Virus record (IMG/VR): IMGVR_UViG_3300040806_001048
Location: 1-20,448 of that record
Length of the DNA stretch: 20,448 nucleotides
Reading direction: 5' to 3' (one strand)
DNA from: a virus
The translations under genes were made by a program, and so were the position numbers. How positions within the stretch are numbered: the stretch's first letter is position 1; each line of letters starts with the position of its first letter. Under the pieces are notes generated by a model. The model did no database searches, had not been told where the DNA came from, and worked only from the letters and a program-made list of their open reading frames with translations. Shown here one piece after another: positions 7,063-14,296 of this stretch.

Positions 7063-8082
7063 ATGACTGAAGAAGAGAACAAGATTGAGCAGATTGCCGA
7101 AGCGGTGCAGCCCCAAGAGGCGGCTCCCGCGCCGGAAACGTCTGAGTCGACCGGGGAGACGCCGGAGCAGCAGCAGGACAGGATCCTGATGGAGCTTGAC
7201 GGAGAGCCCGATCCAGACGATCTTGTAGAGGCAGACGGCGCCCCGGAAGAGACTTCGGTGCTGGGGGGGGAACCCAGAGATGAAGAGGAGAGCGGGGCGC
7301 CGTCGCTCTCTGAAGAACACGAGCAGGCTATTGCCGTCCTCAAGCGGGATGGCTGGACGCCTGAAGACCTAGAAGCACTGCCTGCCGATCGGCTGCTCTC
7401 CATTGCGGAGCACAGGCGCAAGGTGCAGGCAGACGTAGACCGCAAGCTGCGAGAGCGGCAACAGCCAGAGCAAGCTGAAGAGACCGACAAGGACTCCGGG
7501 GAAAGCCAAGCAGAGCCCAACCCGGACCAACCCAGAGTCGCCAACCTCACCGAGCAGGCAACGGCAGTAGCTGACTATCTTGGTCTGGACGAGTCAGGCA
7601 CTGAGCTGCTTGTCCAGTTTCAGCAGGCGGCAGTACAGCCGATGCAACAGCTGATCGACGAACAGCGTGCTGCACTCCAAGCTGTACAGCAACAGCTCCT
7701 TTTTACAGAGCTGGAGCGAGCCCGAGTAGCACTTGAGGACCGCTATCCCCAGGCCAGGGATACCGAAAGTGAGCGCTGGGGCAACGTCCTTGACCGCATG
7801 GGCAAGATGTGGAGCGATGGCTCTGATGTCCCCGCAATCAAGGCAATGGAGGATGCCATCCTGCTGGAGTTCCGCGACGAGTTGACTCAACAAGCTCGCG
7901 AGTCCAAAAGCCGGGTGACCAGCCTCCGCGACCATGGGCAACCGACCGCAAGGTCACGCCCCGAAGCTACTCCGGTTTACAGCACGCCGGAGGAGCGCGA
8001 AGACGCTGTGCTGAGAATTCTTGAAAGCAACGACCCGGACAAGTACGCCCGGGCACGTGCTATCGGTAAAGCAACTAACTAG
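7063..8082 (+). CDS. Putative capsid scaffolding protein
   Basis: Scaffolds direct the capsid protein into a closed shell and then leave. This 339-residue protein fits that role by position, directly between the portal cluster and the major capsid gene, and by composition. Residues 1-90 are very acidic and Pro/Gln-rich, probably disordered. Residues about 85-125 hold a short amphipathic region (KRDGWTPEDLEALP), and residues about 175-235 form long Gln-rich helices with coiled-coil character. The C-terminus is a charged helix-turn-helix-like segment ending YARARAIGKATN, a plausible capsid-binding tail. GAGG at 7054-7057 provides the ribosome site. No protease motif is seen, so any removal would be by exit, not self-digestion. 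It contains a G8 run near codon 68. The sequence itself is not diagnostic. Confidence 0.78.
   Translation: MTEEENKIEQIAEAVQPQEAAPAPETSESTGETPEQQQDRILMELDGEPDPDDLVEADGAPEETSVLGGEPRDEEESGAPSLSEEHEQAIAVLKRDGWTPEDLEALPADRLLSIAEHRRKVQADVDRKLRERQQPEQAEETDKDSGESQAEPNPDQPRVANLTEQATAVADYLGLDESGTELLVQFQQAAVQPMQQLIDEQRAALQAVQQQLLFTELERARVALEDRYPQARDTESERWGNVLDRMGKMWSDGSDVPAIKAMEDAILLEFRDELTQQARESKSRVTSLRDHGQPTARSRPEATPVYSTPEEREDAVLRILESNDPDKYARARAIGKATN
7263..7270 (+). repeat. G8 homopolymer inside the scaffold gene
   Basis: Eight consecutive G bases encode part of LGGEP in the disordered acidic region. The intact frame continues for 270 more codons, so the assembled length is probably right. A slip that re-reads one G would hit TGA within five codons, giving a short N-terminal fragment. 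Confidence 0.9.
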
Positions 8083-8086
8083 GAGA
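8081..8086 (+). promoter_or_regulatory. Strong Shine-Dalgarno for the capsid gene
   Basis: AGGAGA begins inside the scaffold stop codon (TAG at 8080-8082) and ends seven bases before the ATG at 8094. Spacing and sequence are near ideal, as expected for the most abundant virion protein. Confidence 0.75.
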
Positions 8087-8093
8087 AACGGTA

Positions 8094-9242
8094 ATGGGCT
8101 CTGCGCTTACTACCTTCAACGACTTCATGGACAACACGGGTCCGTCCTTCCTCACGGGGGCGTCCGATATTGTCAACGAGGCCGTTAAGAACAACTACCT
8201 TCTGCGCCGCTTCATGCGGGGCAAGGGCCCCTCGGAGACCATCCAGGGCGGCTCTTCCATCAAGGACACGATCCTCTTCGACGAGTCCAACACCTTCCAG
8301 TACTACCAGCCGAACGAGACCTTCAGCTGGCAGAACCCGCAGGTGCTGGAGCAGTGGGAGATCAACTGGCGCTTCGCGGTCGACCACATGTCGTGGACCG
8401 ATCACGAGATCGAGCTGAACGTTGGTGGTCAGGGCCGCAACGCCCGTCACACCACGTACAAGGAGATCAAGCGCTCGAAGGAGCAACGCCTGTGGACCTC
8501 GCTCTTCAACGGCATGGAGGACAGCATCTTCGCTGCCCCTAGCGCTACGGAGATGGAGGCTGACGCTGGTACGCGCCCCTACAGCCTGCCTTGCTTCATC
8601 ACTGAAGGTGGTGCAATCCCCACCGGCTTCAGCGCGCTGCAAAAGCTGACCGACACCAAGTGGACTAACCAAACCGCTACGTACACGGGAAGTGACGTTC
8701 CGACTTTCCAGACCGCGATGTTCGAGGGCATGGACAACCTGTATCAGGATGTCAAGTTCATGCCGCCCCCGTCGCACCAAGAGTACTTCGAGAACCCGAC
8801 CCTGAACGCGATGTACATCGCGTGCAGCAAGAGGGGCCTGACGTTCTACCAGCGCGCGCTGCGGGACTCTCAGGACACCTTCGTCACCGCTTCGCGTCAG
8901 GACCCCGCGTTCATGAAGCCGCAGTACGCTGGTCACGACCTTGAGTACGCTGCTGGCCTCGATGACATCGCTGTGTACGGAACCGGAACTGCTCAGGGCT
9001 CTGGCACCGAGACCACCTCTGTCGGCGGCTCGATTAAGGGCCCCCGCTACTACTTCATCAACGCGAACTACATGAAGTACGTGTTCCACACGACGCGCTA
9101 CTTCTACACCCACTCGTCGATGAAGCACCCGAACCAGCCGTTCACCACGGTCATGCCCGTGGACTGCTGGCACAACTTCATCTGCCGTTCCCGTCAGCGT
9201 CAGGGCCTCCTGTCGCCGACTTCGAGCGTCACTGGCTTCTGA
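8094..9242 (+). CDS. Major capsid protein
   Basis: This is the shell subunit, 382 residues. The N-terminal helix (TTFNDFMDNTGPSF), the KNNYLLRRFMRGKG segment, the GGSSIKDTI strand (about 50-58) and the QNPQVLEQWEINWRFAVDHMSWTDHEIELN stretch (about 82-111) match what I know of capsid proteins from environmental podoviruses with an HK97-type fold. The C-terminus ends with the strand-rich FICRSRQRQGLL segment. There is no long N-terminal delta domain, so maturation by protease is not obvious. Codons are strongly biased to C/G-ending preferred forms (AAC, AAG, TAC, CTG), consistent with high expression. The ribosome site AGGAGA is strong. It is preceded by the scaffold-like gene and followed by a decoration-like gene. 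Confidence 0.93.
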   Translation: MGSALTTFNDFMDNTGPSFLTGASDIVNEAVKNNYLLRRFMRGKGPSETIQGGSSIKDTILFDESNTFQYYQPNETFSWQNPQVLEQWEINWRFAVDHMSWTDHEIELNVGGQGRNARHTTYKEIKRSKEQRLWTSLFNGMEDSIFAAPSATEMEADAGTRPYSLPCFITEGGAIPTGFSALQKLTDTKWTNQTATYTGSDVPTFQTAMFEGMDNLYQDVKFMPPPSHQEYFENPTLNAMYIACSKRGLTFYQRALRDSQDTFVTASRQDPAFMKPQYAGHDLEYAAGLDDIAVYGTGTAQGSGTETTSVGGSIKGPRYYFINANYMKYVFHTTRYFYTHSSMKHPNQPFTTVMPVDCWHNFICRSRQRQGLLSPTSSVTGF

Positions 9243-9246
9243 TCCT

Positions 9247-9254
9247 TAGGAGGA
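9247..9254 (+). promoter_or_regulatory. Strong Shine-Dalgarno for the first decoration-like gene
   Basis: TAGGAGGA ends seven bases before the ATG at 9262 and is the best ribosome site in the window. It suggests the product is made at capsid-like levels, in keeping with a decoration or cement role. Confidence 0.78.
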
Positions 9255-9261
9255 TACTGAT

Positions 9262-9729
9262 ATGGCTCTTCCCTCGATTGCAGGGCCCGGCATCGGGCTG
9301 CACCTGCGAACTGAAACGGTGCGCATGACGGCTCACGCGGCTCTGTCGCGTGGCAACATTGTGACCGTGGACATCACGACGCAAGACGCGGATACCCTGG
9401 TGTTCACCAAAACGGCTGCCTGGACGGCTGTCGCTGTCGGTGACCCTGAGGCTGACCAAGTCGAGACCGGCGTTGCCCTCATCGCGCTTGAGGACGTTGC
9501 GTCCGGCGCTATCGGCCTGTTTGCCATTGCGGGCATTGTGACCGCGATCGCGACTGAGGCCGTTGACCCTGGCGACGTCCTCGGCCCCGTTGCGGGTGAT
9601 CTCAAGATTGGTCGCGCTGACGTCAACACCAAGGCCTGCGGCATTGCGCTGGAGACTGCGGCTGGTGACGGTGATCTCATCAAGATCATGTTCAGCGGTC
9701 TGTCTAGCATCGGCGTCGACGCCGCCTGA
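9262..9729 (+). CDS. Putative head decoration (capsid cement) protein 1
   Basis: This is a 155-residue, Ala/Gly/Val-rich protein placed 19 bases after the capsid gene behind an excellent ribosome site. Its short strands resemble beta-barrel cement proteins of the DUF2190 type: LSRGNIVTVD, GVALIALEDV, FAIAGIVTAI, VDPGDVLGPV, and a final ACGIALETAAGDGDLIKIMF. In such proteins a barrel binds the outside of the capsid at three-fold or quasi-three-fold sites and stabilises it. The assignment rests on composition, strand pattern and position, not on a signature I can verify. Codon use is as biased as in the capsid gene. It shares the ALED...IAG-V pattern with the next gene, suggesting tandem paralogues. 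Confidence 0.75.
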   Translation: MALPSIAGPGIGLHLRTETVRMTAHAALSRGNIVTVDITTQDADTLVFTKTAAWTAVAVGDPEADQVETGVALIALEDVASGAIGLFAIAGIVTAIATEAVDPGDVLGPVAGDLKIGRADVNTKACGIALETAAGDGDLIKIMFSGLSSIGVDAA

Positions 9730-9737
9730 TGTAACTA

Positions 9738-9763
9738 GGGGGCGGGCCAACGGGTCCGCCCCC
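9738..9763 (+). terminator. Strong GC hairpin between decoration-like genes (possible terminator or processing signal)
   Basis: GGGGGCGGGCC, loop AACG, GGTCCGCCCCC forms an 11-base-pair stem with one G-U pair. It lies nine bases after the first decoration gene's stop and within the largest gene gap of the window. No U-tract follows (GATACCACAT), so it is not a canonical intrinsic terminator. It may partly attenuate transcription or protect the 3' end of capsid and decoration mRNA. In phage T7 a terminator lies at the comparable position after the capsid gene. Confidence 0.72.
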
Positions 9764-9780
9764 GATACCACATAACATAG

Positions 9781-10305
9781 ATGAGCTATCTCAACCCGAA
9801 CGCCGGTCCCGACGAGTTTACTCAGGTCACTAAAGAGGTGTGCCGGGTTAAGACTGCGGGCACTAACACTGTTACCAAGGGCGACCTCGTGCCCATCCTC
9901 CCGTATGCGCCAGATCAGGATCTGTCTAAAGGTGGCTGGCGATTCGCTGTGTCTCCAGCAGCCAACCAAGGCGGCGAGCGCATCTGGGGCGTGGCACTGG
10001 AGGACGCTGGCAATAACGAATACTTTCGCTGCCAGATCGCTGGCGTCTGCAAAGTCAACGCCGTTGGCAAGCTAAGTGACGCCGTTACGCCGTCGTCGAA
10101 CGGAGCTGGACTGGTCCAGGGAACTGCTCTGACGTGCGACATGTCTGGCAGCATTACGTCTAGCACGGCGGCATACGAGGCCGTGACTGATGACGCAATT
10201 TTGTGTGTCGTGCTGTATGGCGCACAGGACATCGTTGCGCAAAACGCTACTGGGCAGACCACCGTGCTTCTTGCTGGTCCTACGTTCCCGCACCGCTCTC
10301 TGTAA
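9781..10305 (+). CDS. Putative second decoration-like protein
   Basis: This 174-residue protein is not recognised at family level. The middle contains RIWGVALEDAG, FRCQIAGVCKVNAVG and later DAILCVVLYGAQDIV, a strand order similar to the preceding gene (GVALIALEDV then FAIAGIVTAI). That suggests a shared small beta-barrel fold and perhaps an old duplication. The ATG at 9781 has no visible Shine-Dalgarno and begins 17 bases after a strong hairpin, unlike its neighbour with a perfect site, so it is probably translated less. It is coupled to the adaptor gene by TAATG. Alternative roles at this position include a head-completion protein. The existence of the gene is well supported, the function is not. 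Confidence 0.7.
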   Translation: MSYLNPNAGPDEFTQVTKEVCRVKTAGTNTVTKGDLVPILPYAPDQDLSKGGWRFAVSPAANQGGERIWGVALEDAGNNEYFRCQIAGVCKVNAVGKLSDAVTPSSNGAGLVQGTALTCDMSGSITSSTAAYEAVTDDAILCVVLYGAQDIVAQNATGQTTVLLAGPTFPHRSL

Positions 10306-11378
10306 TGGCACTCACCGCTAAGGAAGCGCTGGATCACGTCCGGCACGCGCTCAGCGCAGACAAGATGCCGTCCCTTGGCGGGCTGCGCATCCTGAACGAC
10401 GCTGGCGAGTACCTTGTGAACATGCACCCTTGGCGGTGGCTGGAAGGGGAGCAGGTTCGCCTCAGCCTGCTCCCTGACCAGCCTTACGTCTGGCTGCCTG
10501 AGAACGTGCACAGCGTGAACGCGCTGGTGGCCACGGACACCGTGAACGCCAACGTGACGTTTACGACGGCAGCAGAGTTGGCTCGCAGGCGCGCGTCAGT
10601 CATCAACACGTCGTTTCACTACTGGGCTGCGCTGGTGTACGCCAAGCGCGGCACCAAGAAGCGGTACAACTTCGAGTTCACGGGCGGCCACACTGGCGCG
10701 GCGCCGATGACTATTAGCGACTCAAGTCGCGTAGTCACATTCCGGTTCGACGCTGGCACCTCGACGGACACCGTCAGGTACAACTGCGGCTTTGCAGGTG
10801 ACCAGGCGAAAACAGCTCAGCGGCTCGTCAAGGCCATCAACGACGCTGGCATGGGATGCTACGCAGAGTACGACACTGACCTTGGGCTCGGAGGGTTTTG
10901 GGTCGAGTCGAGGTTTGAAGGCCTGGACGACAGCGATCACTTCTCTATCGACTATGCTGGTATTCCAAACCTCGGCCCCGTCGAAGTGACGAACGCCACG
11001 CACAAGGGCGCGTACCGTCCGCGACTGGACCTGTGGCCAACCCCGGGCACGTACGAGAAGAACGCCTTCACGGCGTACTACCGACGCGGCTGGGATCCGG
11101 TGCGCAGCGACGACGACGGGATCACCATCCCGAGCTTTGTCGAGCCGCTGTACATCAACCTCGTGCGTAACGTCGCTCTGGGATACGAGCGTGACGCCGA
11201 GGGCGACGTAGCCATGCGCTTGGGCAACGTGCGAAACAGCACCCTGTTCAACGACACCCGGCGCAGAGACAGCATGACCCAGAGCAACTTTGGGCCGCTG
11301 CAGAACGGTGCCGCTGTGTACGACTACGGTCTCAACGACCAGATGTGGAACTTCGACCAGACCGGGGGACCGCTCTGA
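10305..11378 (+). CDS. Head-tail adaptor, tail tubular protein A type, with inserted module
   Basis: Such adaptors bind below the portal and connect it to the nozzle (T7 gp11 and P22 gp4 are the models). The N-terminal helical part includes NDAGEYLVNMHPWRWLEGE (about 28-46), with its Trp-rich strand and YVWLPENVHSVNAL. The C-terminal part has RLDLWPTPGTY, YYRRGWDPV, then IPSFVEPLYINLVRNVALGYE, the typical closing strands and helix. Between them, residues about 125-235 form an extra module with MTISD-x5-TFRF (135-146) and TAQRLVKAIND (170-180), absent from small adaptors, which explains the 357-residue length. The ATG at 10305 overlaps the previous stop (TAATG). The open frame extends 34 codons further upstream, but that part lies in the previous gene and is rejected. 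No Shine-Dalgarno is visible, so coupling is likely. Confidence 0.78.
   Translation: MALTAKEALDHVRHALSADKMPSLGGLRILNDAGEYLVNMHPWRWLEGEQVRLSLLPDQPYVWLPENVHSVNALVATDTVNANVTFTTAAELARRRASVINTSFHYWAALVYAKRGTKKRYNFEFTGGHTGAAPMTISDSSRVVTFRFDAGTSTDTVRYNCGFAGDQAKTAQRLVKAINDAGMGCYAEYDTDLGLGGFWVESRFEGLDDSDHFSIDYAGIPNLGPVEVTNATHKGAYRPRLDLWPTPGTYEKNAFTAYYRRGWDPVRSDDDGITIPSFVEPLYINLVRNVALGYERDAEGDVAMRLGNVRNSTLFNDTRRRDSMTQSNFGPLQNGAAVYDYGLNDQMWNFDQTGGPL
10705..10998 (+). other. Inserted beta module within the adaptor gene
   Basis: This encodes roughly residues 134-231 of the adaptor. It is bounded by conserved adaptor segments and carries the TI-x-D, TF and TAQ-x-(I/L)V-x-A-(I/V)N pattern also found near residues 484-520 of the Calx-beta protein at 44-2557. 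Boundaries are approximate. Confidence 0.5.
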
Positions 11379-14296
11379 TGGCGATTCGCGACGGGCGTAG
11401 GCAGCAGAACGTAGACCTCCAGTACCCGTACGAGGGGCTAAGTGAGACGTACGCGTTCAGCGACCAGCCTGTCGGTACCACCAGAGACGAGCGCAACATG
11501 CGCAGCTTCGACCCCACCACGGGTCGTATGCGCGGTACGCAGCGCTCCGGCATCGAGCTGATGACTGGAGACGCCCCGGCCAACGGGTTCAGCAAGATCA
11601 GCTCGCTGGTCAGCGTCCAGCGCGAGGTCAACCCGTACAGCTGGTCGGTTCTGGCTACGGCGCAGAACGAGGCGACCATCGGGTTCGACCGTGAGCACCT
11701 GACCGATGGTCTGTCGAACTGCATCGACCTGCGGCGCGATACGTTTGACACGTACTGGGCACTCGCCGATGGTGGTGAGGTCGTCAAGCTGAACAGCGAC
11801 GGCGGCGTGGTCAAGCGCATCGACGTGACGGCTGACGACGTCAATGAGCTGTACCCGCGACGCTTAGCCGTCGATGACTACGGCAACTTCTTTGTAGCCA
11901 GCGGCCAGATCAGTGGGCACGCGACGATCGACAACGAGCGCGCATGGGTTAAAGGTTACGAGCTACAGGCGGATGGCGAGTACAAGCTTGCTTGGACGAT
12001 CAAGCCGGACTTCCATGTGCTCGACCTGCAGACGTATGGGCGAGACCTGTACGTCTTTGGCATCCACTTCCACCACAACGAGTCTCAGTGCCGTTGGGAG
12101 TTCCGGCGTTACGCAGAGTACGTGTTCGACGAGGAGCCTGAGGCTGAACCGAACAGCACGTGGACGAAGAACTACCACACTGGCAACGACTACCACTGGA
12201 CGGTCAATCCGTACTTTGTCGGCAGCATGGCCATTCGCGGTGATGGCGACGCCTACGTGTGCGGTTCAGTGGTGAACCAAGAGTCTGGCGACGACAACTT
12301 TGCGAAGTACTGGATGATGGCGCGGCTGTCACCAATTAGTACTGACGCCGCTAACGAGCAGTGGTTTCAAGAGGCCGAATACACAAGCGTTAACGCAGAC
12401 GACCACGGCTGGGGCCTGTCTGTGCGCGTGGCAGAGGACAAGGCGACCGATGGCTCGTACGTGCTGCTCTGCTGTGGCGGCACGAGCAACAGCGCTGGGC
12501 AGGATCACGTCAGCGTCTGGTCAGAGGTGGGCAACACGCCGACCAAGAAAGCCGGGCTGAGCTTCGACAACGGAGTCGTCTGCCAAGGGTGGGCGATCAA
12601 CGCAGCCCCCGGTGCAGAGCGCATCCGCACCGCCATCGACGAGAACGGCAACTTCTACGTGCCGTACCACGGGACGGACGCCAACAGCGTCTACAACGGC
12701 AAGAACTTGCTGATCTTCCAGTGGCAGGAGGGCCCGTCGTGGACAATGACGCTGACGCGTTCGGAGACGGACTCGGACCTGGGCCTCATCCAGACCTCGG
12801 TCAACTGCGTAGCTGTCCCGATCGCTGTCCCCGACTACAACGGCGGCTCGCAGACCTACGTGGATCGTGTTGTGACCGGCGGCACGCCGCAAACGAGCAC
12901 CGAACCTAACGACAGCGTGTGCATCGCGCTGCTGGCTACGGCCAAAGTTAGCGCCAGCCTGCCTGTTCGCGAGGTGCGCAACGTCGCTACCTGTGGCGGG
13001 AACTGGTACGAGTACACCTCTAGCGGCTACACGCTGCTCAACGACGGTAGCGCTCCTATTAGCTACAACGCCGACGCGCCGTACATTAGCTCAACTACGG
13101 CGTCTGGCATCGCTGTGTTCAGCGACGGCTCGCGGTACTACTACTACAACCCCAAGGACCGGGTCATCACCAAGATGCGCTCGCAGTCCAACGGGTACAT
13201 CCCTCCGCGCTGTCGGCTGGTGTCGTTCTGGCGTGGGCGTCTGGTGCTGGCCCGCAGCGACGAGACTCCCGGGGCTTGGCACATGAGCCGCGTCGGAAAG
13301 CCGTTTGACTGGGACGAGTTCCCGCCTATCCCCGATGCCGGGGCAGCGGTGAGCAACGTCACCTCGAAGGCTGGCTTGTGCCCTGACAGCATCAACACGA
13401 TTGTCCCGTACAAGGACGACGTGCTCTGGTTCGGCTGTGACCGCAGTATCTACCAAATGTCCGGTGACCCCGGCGCTGGTGGCAGCTTCGACCTTGTGAG
13501 CGACGAGATTGGCATGTCATTCGGCAAGCCGTGGTGCAAGGACGACGCTGGTCGGCTGTGGTTCTTCGGCTCCAAGGGTGGCCTGTACACGATGGCGCCC
13601 GGCACTGGCCTGCAGGACGTCAGCCTCGGGCGCGTGCGCAAGCGCATGCAGAACATCGACCTTGAGACGCACTACGTCGAGCTGGTCTACAACTTCATCG
13701 ACGACGGCGTGCACGTGTTCGTTATGCCGTTCGCTAACCCCGGCATCATCGTCGACCACTACTTCTACAGCAAGCGGACCAACTCGTTCCACGTGGACCG
13801 CTTTGGCCGCAACACAGGCGATGGCATCCAGCCGACAGCAGCCATGATCGTAGACGGCGACAGCCCTGCTGATCGAGTCATGCACATCGGCTGCGAGGAT
13901 GGGCGCATTCGCAAGTGGGGTCAGACCGAGTCCAGCGAGGTGCCTAAGGGTGACCGCGTGCTGTCGAACAAGTACCTGCCTATCGACAGCTACGTCCTGA
14001 TGGGCCCGATCGCGCCGAACAGGGACATGGACGTCCACGCTGTTGGCTCGCTGACCGTCGTGCTGGCTCCGAACTACAGCGGCTGCAACTACGAGTTCTA
14101 CGAGACCGACAACGCGGCCAAGCTAGGCGACCCCCTGGAGTCTGGGGAGTTGCAGGCTGGACGTAACGGCACGCACATGGTGCGGGTCAGTGGCGACAGC
14201 ATTTACCTGATGCTGCGCAACGCCCGTGAGCAGGAGACGTGGAGCTACGAGAAGGGGCAGGTCCACGTGAGCTACGCCGGGGGTATCCGAGCGTGA
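11378..14296 (+). CDS. Tail nozzle, tail tubular protein B type, with propeller-like repeats
   Basis: This 972-residue protein directly follows the adaptor, as gp12 follows gp11 in T7. The N-terminus (DQPVGTTRDERNMRSFDPTTGRMRGTQRSG) resembles the opening of nozzle proteins that dock on the adaptor. The body contains propeller-like strands: LAVDDYGNFFVAS near residue 163, AIRGDGDAYVCGS near 285, TAIDENGNFYVPY near 418, and further strands around AVFSDGSRYYYYNP. The C-terminal region (DRVMHIGCEDGRIRKWG onwards) is again beta-rich. It would form the hexameric tube tip through which DNA passes. The ATG overlaps the adaptor stop (TGATG) with GGGGGA nine bases upstream; the frame is open 11 codons further upstream, but that part overlaps the adaptor. 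It is longer than T7 gp12 (about 800 residues). Assignment is by position, size and repeat style. Confidence 0.75.
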   Translation: MAIRDGRRQQNVDLQYPYEGLSETYAFSDQPVGTTRDERNMRSFDPTTGRMRGTQRSGIELMTGDAPANGFSKISSLVSVQREVNPYSWSVLATAQNEATIGFDREHLTDGLSNCIDLRRDTFDTYWALADGGEVVKLNSDGGVVKRIDVTADDVNELYPRRLAVDDYGNFFVASGQISGHATIDNERAWVKGYELQADGEYKLAWTIKPDFHVLDLQTYGRDLYVFGIHFHHNESQCRWEFRRYAEYVFDEEPEAEPNSTWTKNYHTGNDYHWTVNPYFVGSMAIRGDGDAYVCGSVVNQESGDDNFAKYWMMARLSPISTDAANEQWFQEAEYTSVNADDHGWGLSVRVAEDKATDGSYVLLCCGGTSNSAGQDHVSVWSEVGNTPTKKAGLSFDNGVVCQGWAINAAPGAERIRTAIDENGNFYVPYHGTDANSVYNGKNLLIFQWQEGPSWTMTLTRSETDSDLGLIQTSVNCVAVPIAVPDYNGGSQTYVDRVVTGGTPQTSTEPNDSVCIALLATAKVSASLPVREVRNVATCGGNWYEYTSSGYTLLNDGSAPISYNADAPYISSTTASGIAVFSDGSRYYYYNPKDRVITKMRSQSNGYIPPRCRLVSFWRGRLVLARSDETPGAWHMSRVGKPFDWDEFPPIPDAGAAVSNVTSKAGLCPDSINTIVPYKDDVLWFGCDRSIYQMSGDPGAGGSFDLVSDEIGMSFGKPWCKDDAGRLWFFGSKGGLYTMAPGTGLQDVSLGRVRKRMQNIDLETHYVELVYNFIDDGVHVFVMPFANPGIIVDHYFYSKRTNSFHVDRFGRNTGDGIQPTAAMIVDGDSPADRVMHIGCEDGRIRKWGQTESSEVPKGDRVLSNKYLPIDSYVLMGPIAPNRDMDVHAVGSLTVVLAPNYSGCNYEFYETDNAAKLGDPLESGELQAGRNGTHMVRVSGDSIYLMLRNAREQETWSYEKGQVHVSYAGGIRA

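Noticed and set aside
8079-9173. 364-codon open frame on the minus strand across the capsid gene
   Set aside because: It is a mirror of the strongly biased codons of the capsid gene. The product is Arg/Val/Leu-rich without any recognisable pattern, no ribosome site is seen, and it lies wholly opposite a certain gene.
9738-9763. Hairpin as a classical intrinsic terminator
   Set aside because: No U-rich tract follows, so full termination is not claimed; it is listed as a possible terminator or processing structure.
10203-10304. 34-codon upstream extension of the adaptor
   Set aside because: It would lie entirely inside the preceding gene. The TAATG overlap start at 10305 matches the coupling pattern of the neighbours, and the extension is Cys/Trp/Arg-rich shadow sequence.
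11345-11377. 11-codon upstream extension of the nozzle gene
   Set aside because: Overlaps the end of the adaptor; the TGATG start at 11378 with a G-rich ribosome site fits better.
14239-14292. 18-codon upstream extension of the fibre-like gene
   Set aside because: Overlaps the nozzle C-terminus. GTG 14293 gives the usual 4-base overlap and a more typical N-terminus.
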